Shown: positions 13,201-24,499, counted from the first letter of the stretch. The stretch: DNA of 64,000 bases from Ancylostoma caninum (GCA_037903475.1 JBAJFG010000005.1:744001-808000), one strand, 5' to 3'. Numbers and translations are program-made. The notes: generated from the letters alone by a model not told the origin.

Positions 13201-15058
13201 CTCTCGTAAGGGACTAGCTTCCTTGAGCGGGTTTTCATTTCGTTATTTTGGAGGACTCGTACTTCGTAGTTCTTTATACTATCGATTTTAGGTAAGCTAT
13301 CGCGAACTGGAACCGTCAAGCTTCTACGTGTTTCGAGTATTTGCCAGAAATGAATTGGGAATTGGCAAGCCTAGTGCTGAAACGGAGCAGTTGTTTGTTC
13401 CAGGTTAGTCCTTGTACAATAATAATACCATTTTGGGTGTCAGATTGTATTTTTAGTAACGAAAGGTGTTTTTAGCTGTCATTCCTGAAGATCCATTTTA
13501 TACGACCTGGTGGTTTATAGCAATGGTTGCCATGTCAACTTTTGTTGTTATAGTGCTGGTGGTAGCATTTCTGTGCATTACTGGTAGGATACAGTAGTAA
13601 TAGTTACCATTTCAAATGGTTCAGATAATGCTGCTTGCAGGATCTGTTGCTAAGTACAAACGGGAAAAGCGTAACTCTGTTGACAGTGTCCACCTGGCTA
13701 ATGGCAATTTTGTGGCCTTCCAGATGGAGGCTAGCCATCGGGATCTGGGAAGGAGCAGGTGGGAAAAGGTAAATTATTCGCGCAATAAGTACAGTGTATA
13801 CATTTCGCTACAGAAACGAGCTATCGACCCGGCCCGGCACGAAGCAATCCTGGCTATCGGACCGTGATCCACCTGCCTACGGCAGCATCCTAGGGGATCA
13901 GGAGCGATTAAGAGGTCGTGAAAGTATCGACGGTGGTGGGAGCGTTGTGAATATGTATGGGCTTGAGACGGATGTAATTCCACCGATCCCAAATCAGGAG
14001 GCGATGCAAAGGTTGGTAAATGCTTTGTTTTTGTTGAGCCCTAGCCTCGGTTTACCCTAATCTGGTTCCATCTTCTTTTATGCCATCTTTTACAACTTCT
14101 TTGTACTCTTGCAAATCTTTTGCCTGTAACTTGAAAGTCTTAATCCACCATCTGTCGTTCTTTTTCGTATTATTTGAAAAGTTGCTGTACGTTTGAGCAC
14201 TTTCAGGCTTACTGCTCTAGTTGGGCGAGATGTGAGAGGGAGCGCCTATGTGTCTCAGCGAGATTCCATCGAGATCCTGAATAGGTCCAAATATGGCAAC
14301 CGATCGGACTATGGAAATCCGTTGAATAGGTCGGTTTGTCGCATTTGTCGTCAAAGTGGGATTTGGTTAGCGTCCAATAGGCACATGACGCGGTCACCCA
14401 TTCAAGGTTTTTGCGTAACTGGGGCATACATTTGATGATTAAGCAATCTGTACTGCTGAGTAGTGAAAAAATTGTGCAAACAGCGGCAAGAGCACCACTT
14501 AAAGAACTATGCGTTCAAAAAAGTTGCAATTTCTCACGTTTTTCGTCTGTATTATTTGTTTATCTTGGTTGTGTCCCTGAATCAGGTCAGAAATCGTTGT
14601 TTCCAGGATTCAATATTCACGAGGTGACTATGTAACCAGGGTAGGATATAGTCATGCGGAGAACCCCGCACAACAAGAAGAGTTTGCCGATGATTCTTTC
14701 GACGAAGAGGAGGATGGAAACGGTAGCACAAAAGAGGAGACTGAGAATGGTGGTGAAAATATTGCTAGTCACTACGGCAGCACGGATCAGTACCGGTGAG
14801 GAATCATTTCCCATATGTTTGGGTTTTGCGATTTTTCTATATAGCGATGTCTTTTTGTCTTGTGACGCTATCGGTCTACTGCTTCTGTTTAGGGATACCT
14901 GGCGACGGGTTAAAGCCAATGAAGCCATCCGTAGCGCCCCACCTCCGCCCACCACCTCATCTAGAGCCGTCTCCACAGAAAGCGGCAGCGAATCTTCCTC
15001 GGCCTGGCAGCCTCAGCCGGCTCCTAATCTCTCAAGCGGGTTTTCGTCATTCGTGTAA
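1253..15058 (+). CDS. rig-4: Sidekick-type Ig/FN3 cell adhesion receptor (5' end missing)
   Basis: Single-pass surface protein of the Sidekick family, which mediates homophilic adhesion at synapses and cell junctions. Visible order: C-terminal half of one Ig domain (DYGVYQCEV), two further Ig domains (2235-2770, 2829-3170), 13 FN3 domains (from 3696 to 13403), a membrane helix (13476-13583) and a tail of about 260 residues ending GFSSFV, the PDZ-binding end typical of Sidekicks. Family members have six Ig plus 13 FN3, so about three Ig domains lie upstream of the window. Exons: 1253-1391, 2235-2414, 2618-2770, 2829-2950, 3008-3170, 3696-3807, 3869-3950, 4002-4107, 4225-4369, 4973-5042, 5540-5651, 5933-6048, 6107-6215, 6291-6412, 6506-6577, 6687-6794, 7164-7239, 7333-7495, 8047-8170, 8249-8410, 8579-8715, 8772-8901, 9059-9103, 9137-9223, 9326-9437, 9527-9624, 10008-10101, 10184-10285, 10509-10639, 10724-10809, 10933-11118, 11256-11405, 11643-11744, 11842-11944, 12046-12162, 12334-12456, 12516-12599, 12662-12821, 12889-13013, 13074-13205, 13292-13403, 13476-13583, 13641-13758, 13814-14011, 14207-14329, 14607-14795, 14893-15058. 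All phases agree and the total is 5754 nt. A few donors (for example 10285, 13758) were chosen by frame. Confidence 0.93.
4598..4720. mobile_element. Palindromic MITE, family P, copy A (intron of rig-4)
   Basis: The two ends are inverted copies (GGGTGTGGAGCGTTATACCT at the left, reverse complement of GGGTATGGAGCGTTATACAT at the right). The element is flanked on both sides by the identical 9-bp sequence GTTCTGGTG (4589-4597 and 4721-4729). A 9-bp target duplication is typical of Mutator-like elements. There is no coding capacity, so it must be moved in trans. It sits inside the intron between exons 4225-4369 and 4973-5042. Confidence 0.8.
7540..7820 (-). mobile_element. Degenerate hAT-type MITE (intron of rig-4)
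   Basis: In reverse orientation this matches the intact element at 20401-20673: a degraded CAG...GGACGCAG end, a 15-base G run (7573-7587), GCGTGGTAAGAAAAGTGG, an AT-rich centre, and AATTTGGCGACCCATTTCCG before the decayed far end. The right terminus has lost the terminal repeat and no target duplication is recognisable, so it is an older insertion. It lies in the intron 7496-8046 of the adhesion gene. Confidence 0.7.
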
Positions 15059-15381
15059 CGTTATGTCATTTTAGTCTTATTGCTTAGAATATGTACAGTA
15101 GCTCAGTGCGTTTTAAAATCACTCGGTGTAACACACGATAATCATGATTACTACTAACACTAAGATTCTGACAAGGTTTCTCGCTAGGAACTGGATACTG
15201 ACATTTTCTCTAATGTCTCGACCTTATTCGAAGTTTTACTATATTTTTAGTACATATCACTCACTGAAAATATGATCCTACGATGTGCCTTTTAAGGTTA
15301 AATTTCTCTTAATACTGAAGTCGTTGGAGTCATGATCTCAACCTCGCTTTCATTTTGTGCTATTTTGACATATGTTGTTAC

Positions 15382-15387
15382 AATAAA
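15382..15387 (+). terminator. Polyadenylation signal of rig-4
   Basis: AATAAA lies 324 bases after the rig-4 stop codon. It is the first canonical signal seen downstream of the last exon. The 3' untranslated region between them is AT-rich and has no other feature. Confidence 0.6.
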
Positions 15388-15525
15388 ATTGTACTTTTTT
15401 GGATATTGTTTTTTTTTTCGGTTTGTGTTACATACGCGACGGGGTAATTATTTTTCATAGAGAGGATTAATTCTCATCCCCGAACTGAATAGTATCTCAT
15501 TTGAGCGCTGCGAAACTGCATCTAC

Positions 15526-16453
15526 TCATGTCTTTTTGGCGGTTAGATGACGTGAAATGACAGTATCGACCTTTAGAGCTTCAACAGATAGAAGGACCCG
15601 TAAAGCGTCTCTAGTTTTCTTCCAGCGTTTTCCCACAGCATCCGGTGACATCACCTCTCCGCCCAAGACATCAAATCAGCTGAAATCACGCGGAAAATGA
15701 TGAATTGTGTGGAAAACTGCCATTGCCATCGGCAATCTGTACTGAAATTCGATCGTTCGCACTTTCACTACGCCATGCGTTCGGAGATGGCAGACGATTT
15801 TATGCTTACAATGATGCTATGGATCGGTCCGGCAAGGATAGAACGGAACTTTGTTTGTGGGATGTGTGTACGTAATATAGGAAAATCAACGACACTGTCA
15901 TGAAATATATTGCTACGCATGATATTTTCTAAGCATCGTCACCCACTGAATCAATGTCGGGATTTTTTGAAAAAGAACCGTTTTTATGCCTCGCCGTCCT
16001 TGTGGTCTTCCAGATCCAGAACAAGTTTCGTTGAAAGGAACATGACAAGCCTCATCGTATTTTCATCTTCATAGCCGGTTATACGCTATCAAACCTTCCG
16101 GGTTTTGTCCTCTTCGTCGACTTCGTGCAGCAGTACCAGCGGCATGTTTTTGAATGTAAGGAGAATTAGAATCGAGATCTAATTTGGCTATTTAAGCGTT
16201 GCATTAACGATCGAGTCAGGAATGCTTACGAGGCGAAACAGCCGTTTCGAGCGTTCACCTTTGCTCTGTGGATCCAATGAAAAAGAGATGTGGGAGGATT
16301 TGTGACCTTGGTGGGAAGTCAGAATTGTGTTGCAGTTGCTTTTAAGTCTGGTGAATGAAAAAAATAAAAAATATATGGCGTAAAATAAAATTAGGTAAGC
16401 GCTCACGTTGAGGTTACCTTTAATTCTTTAGCACGGCCCTCAAAAATGAACAT
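15526..16453 (-). pseudogene. Candidate minus-strand gene or decayed gene, unknown family
   Basis: Not recognised. On the minus strand a start at 16453 follows a TTCCAG acceptor (about 16475). Exon 16453-16407 joins 16347-16230 in phase, with a CATTCACCAG acceptor and a GTAAGC donor, and then 16178-16089, which reads MPLVLLHEVDEEDKTRKV and stops. The same frame continues after two adjacent stops as ITGYEDENTMRLVMFLSTKL to a stop near 15995. A further block, 15675-15526, encodes 49 residues including DAVGKRWKKTRDALRVLLS and stops 139 bp from the rig-4 polyadenylation signal. The in-frame stops suggest either missed introns or a decayed gene. Open stretches this short also occur by chance. Confidence 0.3.
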
Positions 16454-16838
16454 TTTTTTCATACAATACAGTACTTATCTGGAACCTCCACATGAAAAAA
16501 AGTGGACTGTGCACTCTACATAAGTATCGCTATACGTCGTTGTTGCAAGCTTTCTCATTAATATGGAAGTAAAGGTGCTAGTACTGACAGAAGTTATGGC
16601 TCAACCTAATATGTGGACAAAGATGTACGCATGTTGTTCTGGTTCCCTTTCATTTCACGCATGCTAGTTCTTTTCTCCGAGCAATTGTTAGCTTTCGTCA
16701 CTTAGTCCACTTTTTGAGATTTTGTTGCTTTTCATGCAATGGAAGATGGATGGGAATTGCTTTCAACATAGAAAAATCCGTCTAAAGATGATGGCTTCCT
16801 TGTCATCGTCTCACTTCTCCGGTCTTGGGTGGAAACTA

Positions 16839-18062
16839 CAGTCGGGTCCGGCAGCCACTGCAAATGGGCGCCGGTGGGCGCCGGCCGCCGCCACCCTCCG
16901 GCGCCCCGGTATTAATGAGCTATAAATCACTCGAGCTTGGGAGAAAGCGAAGAAAAATACAATTTTAGTACATAGTAGACAGAGTGCAGTGGATATGTTA
17001 AGGCTATAAAGCAGGGGACCATTTTCACAACTTTCACGTTTTTTCATTTTTGTGATTTTCATGGGGAAAGATTTCTGAATACACAATAAGCGAAGCCAAC
17101 TTTTCCACTTTCTGCTATAGTACACTGCTTCGCGAATACAAAAATGGCCGTTATCCTTCTATAGATGGACACAGTACTTCAGTTATCCCATCTGAATAAT
17201 AAAGCTCATCCAATTCGGGATCCTCAGAAATAATTGAAATCCGTATAAATTGTTCCATATCCATTGCGAAGTAGTTCTACCGTCGTCATTTGTCTTTCGT
17301 GGAGCAGTCCTCTACGGCGGAGTTACTCTCTCCCGGTCTCCCTCAACTTTGAAGAAGTGGTTTTTCACTATTACTTACACTATTACCATTACTTACACTT
17401 ATCGTAGTTTATCTTCGAGAGAGTTTCCACTATTACTTACACTTACACTTATCGTAGTTCATCTTCGAAATTTATCCAAAACGTTGCCGGATGCCTTCCT
17501 GGACTACCCGAAGGAGATCACGGGGGACGTTCCAAGCAGTGAACCCCAAACACTGCGATACTTAACTCTGGATCTCCAACGGAGTGGAACCAGCGATAGG
17601 GACAGATTGCAATCTGCCGCTCAAACCACTGAGCCATCCGGGCTACTTTTTATGTTGGAGTTTGTTAGATAACTGCAGTAGCCGTAGGCAGCATACTATA
17701 TGTATTTGCAAAACGGGGGCACAGGGCAGGATTCGATCCCCTGACCACCACAACGTCGCTCATTCGCTCAACCCACTGAGCTATGCGTGCACGCGTTGCC
17801 AGCACGCAAATGGTGTCCACTATTACTTACACTCACACTTATCGTAGTTTATCTTAGAAATTTAGGTGGAAAGGGAGTTGGGTGGGGCCACTCCTGTGAA
17901 GCCTAAGCCTAAGCCTTGAACCCATTCTTAAGCACAGGGTTAGGCTTATCTACCCTGTCTATTATGGACTAAAATTGTATTTTTCTTCGCTTTCTCCCAA
18001 GCTCGAGTGATTTATAGCTCATTAATACCGGGGCGCCGGAGGTTGGCTGCCGGACCGGACTG
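16839..18062 (-). mobile_element. TA-flanked TIR element with two tRNA-like modules, copy 1
   Basis: Termini are CAGTCGGGTCCGGCAGCC and its inverse ending GACTG, flanked by TA on both sides (16837-16838, 18063-18064), as for Tc1/mariner-type insertion. Long inverted arms of about 110-120 bp follow, each reaching the sequence around ATTTTAGTCCATAGTAGAC. The interior holds two tRNA-like blocks on the minus strand (17579-17645 and 17715-17790), short TTACAC/TTACTT repeats and GCCTAA (telomere-type) repeats near 17905. No transposase frame is visible. The orientation is opposite to copy 2 at 38226. Confidence 0.85.
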
Positions 18063-19467
18063 TAGAAGAAAAACTGGGAAATCAAATAGCGAACAAGAAT
18101 TATGAGGTGAGAAGTTCCCTTTTTTTCCTGCAGGGTAAGTTAAACAGGTCGTTTACCATACAAAAAGGTGAACCCACACATTCTACGGCTTAAAAAAACA
18201 GAAAGAGGCTTCTTTTCATTTTTTTTTTACCGCTAATACGGCTCGTATGCAGTTTTTCCAGATTTTTTCTTTCAAAGTCCGACATCCTCAAGGCGAAAGA
18301 GAATGATGGTTTTTCTTCCACTTTGTTAGTTGTAAAGGGTGTGAAGACTTATTGGGAGTGCAATAAGCTATAATAGAAGTATTTGTTCGTGTTAGTCCAA
18401 CCTACTGATCGAAAAATGCTACCCATTCGAATCAAATTTAAAAAATGCATTCCATACTTACCCTTTCTATCATAAATTTAAAAGGATCTCAAGGGATTTA
18501 TCCAGAAACATAATTCCCAATATTATTATCTTCTTTCGTAAAGTGCAAAAACGTGATGAGTGGTGCAAAATCTTCGTTGACCTCACCCGCAAAGGCAACG
18601 TTGATCCGCAGTTCGAAAATGCTGAACATCTTTTCCGCGCGCGCACGTGCGTGCGTAAACTTGTGCCGGCGGATCGGAACATGGTGGCCGTGGGGGACGT
18701 TCGTTCCACTTAACGTGATCATCGGTTTAGGCTCGAGTTCTGCTTACCGCTGTCCACCCAGTAAGCCGAGGCATACGGGCGCACCTGCCCTATGTCAGAT
18801 TTGCTCTAGGATTTTCAACGCCTCCTTCCGGGTTTTTGTGCTTACTGTCCAGCGGTGCCCTTTGCACGGGTTCTTCTGTTTTGCTCTTTTTGCTTCCTTC
18901 CTTTTGCTACTCCACATTTCGAGGAGGCTTCTTATGACGCGGGTCTGTATTGGTTATTAATGCATTCAAGCAGTCCGTGTCCCAAAAACTCGAGCGGTTC
19001 CGAGCGTTCAGTTTAACGATAGTCGTTCTTCCCTCAGATATGTCCCTCGCCCTATTATGGACGGGCTTTGCGTGTTTATGCACTATATAAAGCGGAGGGT
19101 TTCGTTGCCTTTAGCATTGTTTGCCAGCCTAACATCTAACGTTCACATTTTGATGACACTGTTCTTCGCACATATTATTTAAAAAAGCCCAAAGGTGTAG
19201 TTGTAATAATGAATGAAGCAGGATTTTCCCCACCCCTTCATTCAATATTTCTCCATTGTGTTGCGAAATAATAGCAATGTAATCGATATTCTGTGGTGAC
19301 CACAGCTCGAGAAAAAGCAAAATACATTAATATGTATGTTATATCTTATCTGAAGGAAATTTCAAAGGATTTACGTCGATTACTTCATTTATAAATTTCG
19401 CTATTTCGATCCAATAGTGATGAATTCTAAGAAATGAATTGAATGAATTCTAATTATAGTTCTATTT
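18063..19467. other. Intergenic DNA with a TATA-like promoter candidate
   Basis: No convincing gene. GC-rich patches around 18600-18800 (CGCGCGCACGTGCGTGCG) give overlapping open frames on both strands that resemble nothing known. TATATAAAG at 19084-19092 is the clearest promoter-like motif in the interval, followed about 25 bases later by a pyrimidine-rich stretch. Confidence 0.3.
19084..19092 (+). promoter_or_regulatory. TATA-box-like motif
   Basis: TATATAAAG in a moderately GC-rich context. It is 1.1 kb upstream of the collagen start codon and on the same strand, so it could drive the collagen gene through a long outron that is removed by spliced-leader addition. Linkage to that gene is inference. 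Confidence 0.35.
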
Positions 19468-19686
19468 CTAAGTTTTTGTAGTGCTCTTTGATAAAAACTT
19501 TTTCGTTGAGACGTTTTTTACGAGTTCTTCATCAGATGTGCACACCTCTTGGTTAGTCGGTACACAATATTCACCATGGATACTCATCCGATTTTCCTTT
19601 TTGTACTCACTGCGCGACTGGGCCTTCAGACACACACAACCCGAACAAAAAGAAATAATGTAGACCGTAATGAAGGTTATGTACAT
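19468..19686 (-). CDS. Hypothetical small secreted peptide
   Basis: Single open frame of 72 codons starting at 19686. The first 22 residues are hydrophobic (MYITFITVYIISFCSGCVCL) and could act as a signal peptide, with cleavage near KA/Q. The predicted mature part is short and polar, with two cysteines nine residues apart and a lysine/serine/threonine-rich end. No family is recognised. It lies alone between rig-4 and the collagen gene, on the opposite strand. A frame this short could be chance. Confidence 0.3.
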   Translation of the reverse strand: MYITFITVYIISFCSGCVCLKAQSRSEYKKENRMSIHGEYCVPTNQEVCTSDEELVKNVSTKKFLSKSTTKT

Positions 19687-20181
19687 ATTCGTAATTGATA
19701 AGTTCCAGATGTTTATGGTGGTCCTGAGGGGTTTAAATGTGCGATGTGTTCGCTACAACCACAAGGATTCGTGGAAACTTGCCCGTAGTGTTTTTCTACG
19801 ATCTCATGCGAACAGCGACTTGAAAAACGACCTTGACGAGGAATCAGCACATATTGCAAGGATTTTTCCTTTAGTCATTCATCCGTAGTGTAACAGCCTC
19901 CTTCCGCATTCATGGAGATATCCAGATCTAATGATCTAAAGTAGTTTTTATTTATTGTTGAATAGGTAGCACGAACGTCCTGAACTCACTGTAAGTCTCG
20001 CTGATGTCTTCCATTGCGCTCCCCACCTTGTTGCCGCGGTGTTTAGAGAAAGGGATGGGGTGATGTAGTTTCTAAATTAAATACATAATAATTAAATTCC
20101 TCGAATAAAGGGGCCAGCCAGGTTCAAACGGTCTAAATCAGTTCTCTTCTTGGGTTCTCGAACGTTCAAGCGCTGCCAGGC

Positions 20182-20193
20182 CCAATTTTTCAG
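20182..20193 (+). promoter_or_regulatory. Probable spliced-leader acceptor of the collagen gene
   Basis: CCAATTTTTCAG matches the nematode TTTTCAG acceptor and lies 13 bases before the chosen ATG at 20207. No in-frame ATG lies between it and that start. A second CTTCAG directly abuts the ATG. Confidence 0.5.
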
Positions 20194-20206
20194 CGGCTTC
20201 CTTCAG

Positions 20207-22338
20207 ATGACGTTAGAAGGCCGAGCGGCAGTTGCCGCAAGCCTTCGGCGGCTGGCACTATTCTCGTCGGCTATTGCTGCGACGACGATCACTCTTGCGG
20301 TGCTGGTCATTCCTATACTTGTTTCAGCTGCTATGCGAGCGCAGGTGGGTGTTTTGGCTTGTTTTTCTTTCATATAATAATACCACAGATAGGTATTATG
20401 CAGTGGCGGACGCAGGGGGGGGGGGGGCGCGCCCCCCCCGAGAATGGGTCGCCAAATTTTCGAAATTACTTTACAATACAAATAAAAATCTTGTGTTAGT
20501 TTATTTTTAATTGTTTATTTTTATTATTATTTTTAATATATTTTTTATTTATTGTTTATTATTATAATTAATATTATTATTAATTTTATTTTCCGTCTGG
20601 GTCCCCAAAACGGCGGAGACCCCACTTTTCTTCCCACGCCCCCCCTCCCGCCCACTTTCTGCGTCCGCCACTGGTATTATGGAATACTGGAATAGTACTG
20701 CTGCATTCCAGGTCGACTCAGATCGTTTATTCGAATCGTGCTACGCCTCTAGTCAGACCACACTAACTCTTTTAGAAGAGGTTCGTTTGTGTAATCATTG
20801 TTCGCGCATACTTCATTCAAGAATAACATGGCTCAGGATAGGTATCGATTGCCCACGAGGGTTGAAAAGGAAGGCAATAGACAACACCAAAGAAACCCTA
20901 GAGCCAGAGCCACTGCGATGGACTGTATTCGTCATTGTGTTATTGTCCTCAGCACCGTGTTTGGCCATGCTGATCGACCTTTCCGGTTTCCTTGCCTTAC
21001 ATGAGAGTTCGTGAAGTTCCCTGGAAAAAAGTACCGGTGAAAATTGAAAAAAAAAACTGAAGTTGTCATAAAACAACGCTGCTATAGATGGATGCATAAT
21101 TTCGTGAACCACGTTTACCTTTTAACACGATCCTCCAAGTGGACATTTTCAGCTGAATGCGCCAGCATCATCCAGACAAAAACGTGGCATCTATGGTTAT
21201 GCTTTCCCACCGGCACCACAAGTAAATGGAAACAACAAAGGTGACGGATATCAATCCCTCCAAAAGTGAACTCGTTAAACAGCTCAAAAACGCCCGAATT
21301 TAGGATGGATTCCATCGCCGCCACGACGCTGTATTATGCAATTTGGCCCACCTGGTCCACCTGGCCTGCCCGGAGTTAATGGACTGGATGGGTTTGATGG
21401 GGTACCTGGCAAATCTGGAATTCCAGGAAGAGATGGTGAATTCTGCTACTTTGTCACAATGATTTATTCAAACTCTCATGTTCTAGGAATATCTGAAAGC
21501 AAGAGGGAGCCCTGTTGGATATGCGGAAAAGCTGAGCAAGGCCCTATGGGGCCAAGAGGGCGCCAAGGACGTCCTGGTCCTCCAGGGGAACCTGGCAAAA
21601 ACGGTTTCTCACCGCAGTCGATTCCTGGGCCAAGGGGTGATCCAGGTTGGAGATCCAAATTTTATTGAACACCTTCTGTACAAAGTTACAATTTTCTTGT
21701 AACATACATAAGAAAAATTGCAAAAAAGAAGATGCAATGCTCTCATTGAAATTTCGAGAAGTTTTCAAAAGTTCTTGCTTAGATTTTCTTATCCAAAAGG
21801 TCTCTGTAACTTATATTCAAGCGTTTCAGTTTACACCTCACGATCTACATGGTTAAACAGATGCTCCATATTACCAAAGCATGTCTCCTTTTCAGGTCCG
21901 AAGGGCTTAGATGGTCCCACAGGTGTCCGTGGCCCACCAGGCGAAGCTGGTGCCCTCGAGGAGGTTGTCCGAATTGGCGTCCCTGGACCCCCTGGACAAC
22001 CAGGGCCACCCGGCCTTCCTGGACCCCCAGGAAATCAAGGAGTTCCAGGAAGAGAAGGACCAGCGGGAGTTCTGTCCGGTGATCCAGGTGTGCCTGGACC
22101 TCCTGGACGTCCTGGCCAGCCGGGCAAGCGGGGCCCACCCGGACCACCAGGACCTCTTGGGCCTGTATGTGATCACTGCCCTGAACCACAGCTCCAATCA
22201 GGACTAAACTCGAACTCAAACACCCATTTCTCCTACGGGACTACTGGTAGGACGCATGAGACAGGCCCGGTGGAAGTGACTCCGGCAAATAGAATGGTGG
22301 AAGAGGAACGCCGAAAGAACAAGAACAAGATTTTGTGA
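20207..22338 (+). CDS. Nematode cuticle collagen
   Basis: Structural collagen of the cuticle, 342 residues from six in-phase exons: 20207-20344, 20712-20780, 21153-21240, 21304-21435, 21487-21645, 21896-22338. Residues 1-70 form the nematode cuticle collagen N-terminal domain, with a membrane or signal-anchor segment at about 19-42 ([16 protein letters not shown]). RQKR at 77-80 is the expected subtilisin-type processing site. Interrupted Gly-X-Y repeats run from about residue 113 to 285. They are bounded and broken by cysteines at 108, 152/155 (CWIC) and 287/290 (CDHC), which normally form interchain disulphides. A polar, lysine-rich C-terminal tail of about 50 residues follows and ends in a stop at 22336-22338. 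The ATG at 20207 is preceded by a spliced-leader-type acceptor. The exact C. elegans counterpart cannot be told by eye. Intron 1 carries a recent transposon insertion. Confidence 0.93.
20401..20673 (+). mobile_element. hAT-type non-autonomous element in collagen intron 1
   Basis: 273 bp with terminal inverted repeats CAGTGGCGGACGCAG and CTGCGTCCGCCACTG. It is flanked by the perfect 8-bp duplication GTATTATG (20393-20400 and 20674-20681), the signature of hAT transposition. Inside are a 13-base G run next to a C run and a very AT-rich centre. No coding sequence is present. The perfect termini and duplication imply a recent insertion. It lies between collagen exons 1 and 2 and leaves the acceptor at 20710-20711 intact. 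Confidence 0.93.
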
Positions 22339-22540
22339 TGGTTCATCTAGGGACGGAGGACCTATAGAAAATTTAGTTTTGCTCCAGATTTCATCCGAAC
22401 TCGTGCCAATTCTGTCCGTATATATAAGTATTGATCAGATTTAGATGATTTTTTGAGATATATTAACTCATTCACTACGATAAGTATACATTGTGAAGAG
22501 TGATCTCTGCATTCTTAACTTCGTATAAGCAGATTCATCG

Positions 22541-22546
22541 AATAAA
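22541..22546 (+). terminator. Polyadenylation signal of the collagen gene
   Basis: AATAAA about 200 bases after the collagen stop codon, in AT-rich sequence. Confidence 0.6.
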
Positions 22547-22859
22547 CTATCGAAACATATTTATTTGATTACGTAACTGAGTCACATTATACCTTTGTGT
22601 GCCTGACGTCAGCAGCTGCATCTGAGAAATTATGGACATAGCAAGTTCTAACGAGAATTCACACATGAACATAACCCTATGATCGACTTGGAACACAGCA
22701 GATTCGAAAACCTGAAGATATTCAGTGAATCAAACTGTACTGGAACATACAAAGATAGTGTGAAAGCAGCAAATGGAATAATGCACTGCTTTATTCAGTT
22801 TACACCATATCAACTGGTAGGTGCACATCTCAAAAGCCTTGAATGAGGACGAGCATCTA

Positions 22860-23129
22860 CAGTGGACGTCAATGGCGGTGGCCCATCCGCTTCCTCGAGA
22901 AGTACGCCACGCAATCGCACCGCGCGCGTCGTAAACGATATTTTCTGGTGCTGTTATCCTGTATCTAGCAGCTTTTCTACGCGATTCTAAGGATTTTTGA
23001 CCAAATCGGGAAGAAAGCGACTAGAAGTAGCGTCCCGGCAGCAGACGACACCGATCCCAGCGCGCGCAGCGCGGTCGCGGTGCGTCCTTCTCGAGGCTGC
23101 TGATGGCCCAGCGCCATTGACGTCCACTG
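22860..23129. mobile_element. TA-flanked MITE with CAGTGGACGTC termini
   Basis: Left end CAGTGGACGTCAATGGCGGT and right end ACCATTGACG-like inverse (GCGCCATTGACGTCCACTG). TA is present on both sides (22858-22859, 23130-23131). The GC-rich subterminal arms pair imperfectly (CTCGAGAAG...CTTCTCGAG, GCGCGC). It is about 270 bp and non-coding, and insertion at TA suggests Tc1/mariner-type mobilisation. The termini differ from the 1.2 kb TIR family. Confidence 0.75.
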
Positions 23130-23131
23130 TA

Positions 23132-24109
23132 AATAGGTATATGAGTTTTGCGCGACCCAAAAACTGAGCTAATCATTTCCTTCTAGCATTAATTAAAACT
23201 TTACAAAGCCCCTTTCGAAATTGTGTGACATCATTTCTCACCCTAGTGGTACGCCACAATGAATGCGAGCATTTTTGAGGAGGTAGAAAAAATAAAAACA
23301 AGCCAAGACGAAAACCTTGCTGATCTGAGTTGCGAGACAGCTAATATTCAACCGGCTGCGAGGCGTGACCAGCTAGATCCAGGTAGAAGACTGTATGGGT
23401 GAGGGACTATTACGAAACATACGCCCACAGAGATTTAGAGAACTTTCCAGAAAGAGCCGATCCGATCAAAACACTCCCAGCAGAGAGAGCACTTGTTGAG
23501 ATCATCCTTCGCCTCTATGCTGCTTACTTCATTCCTGATTTTTACCTGATTTTCAAAGAAGTTTGTAAAAAGACTAGAGCAGATTTCGAACTTCCATTCC
23601 TTGTGTTTTATATCGTTGAGGGACGTAAAACTGCAGCGGAGCACTACAGCAGGTCATAAAAGGAATTAAAATAATCTTTGCTATGTTAGCTAAGTAAATT
23701 CATACGACAATCGACCACTCGAAACGCCCCGATCTTGGGTAACTGAACCGAAATTGTTACCGTCAGTCGATTCTTGAACTACTCTGCTGTTCATATCTGG
23801 AATCAGAAGTCGCGCTTTGGACCGCCTGATAGGCCAGGACTTGTGCTATCAGGCAAGCACCTACATCCATCGGGATATCTTTTTACGGCAAAGAAAAATT
23901 TCAAAACCGAGACGAAACCAGGATTTGGGCGAGCCACTATTTCGGCCACGATGCTGCGATGTCTCACAGGAGAGCCGTCACTCTCTACCTGGAAGATATC
24001 GAACGCTCAGCAATACTAATTCTGGATAGAACTTGGACCGAGGTACTGTAACTTTGTTTTGAGAAAATATGCAAAAACGCGAATTTCCAACTTACTTACC
24101 TAATACGTA
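23132..24109. other. Intergenic DNA without recognised gene
   Basis: Open frames of 70-90 codons occur (for example 23399-23659) but show no recognisable domains, start context or splice chain. No repeat structure is evident by eye. Confidence 0.3.
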
Positions 24110-24275
24110 TATACCAGAGTCTCGATCGAAGCGAATAAAACTCGAATTCTTATCTGAGTTTTCAAATATTCGAAAATTCAGGGAGCCAAAAGGGAGTTGG
24201 AGGGGGGGGGGGACACTCAGTAATGGTCGATAACTTGACCGGTCGTGCATGCCCTGACATATTAATGAACTGTGA
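24110..24275 (-). repeat. Left arm of a spaced inverted repeat pair
   Basis: The reverse complement of this stretch (ATGTCAGGGCATGCACGACCGG, through a C run, to a TTCGAATATTTG block) matches 24500-24660. The arms are diverged and separated by about 220 bp. Together they look like a degraded foldback element or two opposed copies of one repeat. Confidence 0.65.
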
Positions 24276-24499
24276 AGGCAGAACGCCATTCTTAGAGGAA
24301 TTTCAAAGTCCAGTACTAGATTTCTTAATTTAACTACCATTTTTAGGCCTACAACCTCTTTTTCAAGTGCTGTTCAATGTTTGAATAAAAGGTTGCCCTT
24401 AAAGAAATTCAGTTTTGACAGGAAAATACAATCAGTCACTTTAGATGTTTACTGCAAGATAAAAATGAGACTTGCCAACTGACAAGTCAAAATGTTCCC

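Noticed and set aside
16811..17125. Open frames repeated at 16.8, 39.1 and 46.8 kb
   Set aside because: They recur because the TIR element recurs; they lie in its arms and flanks and show no transposase motifs.
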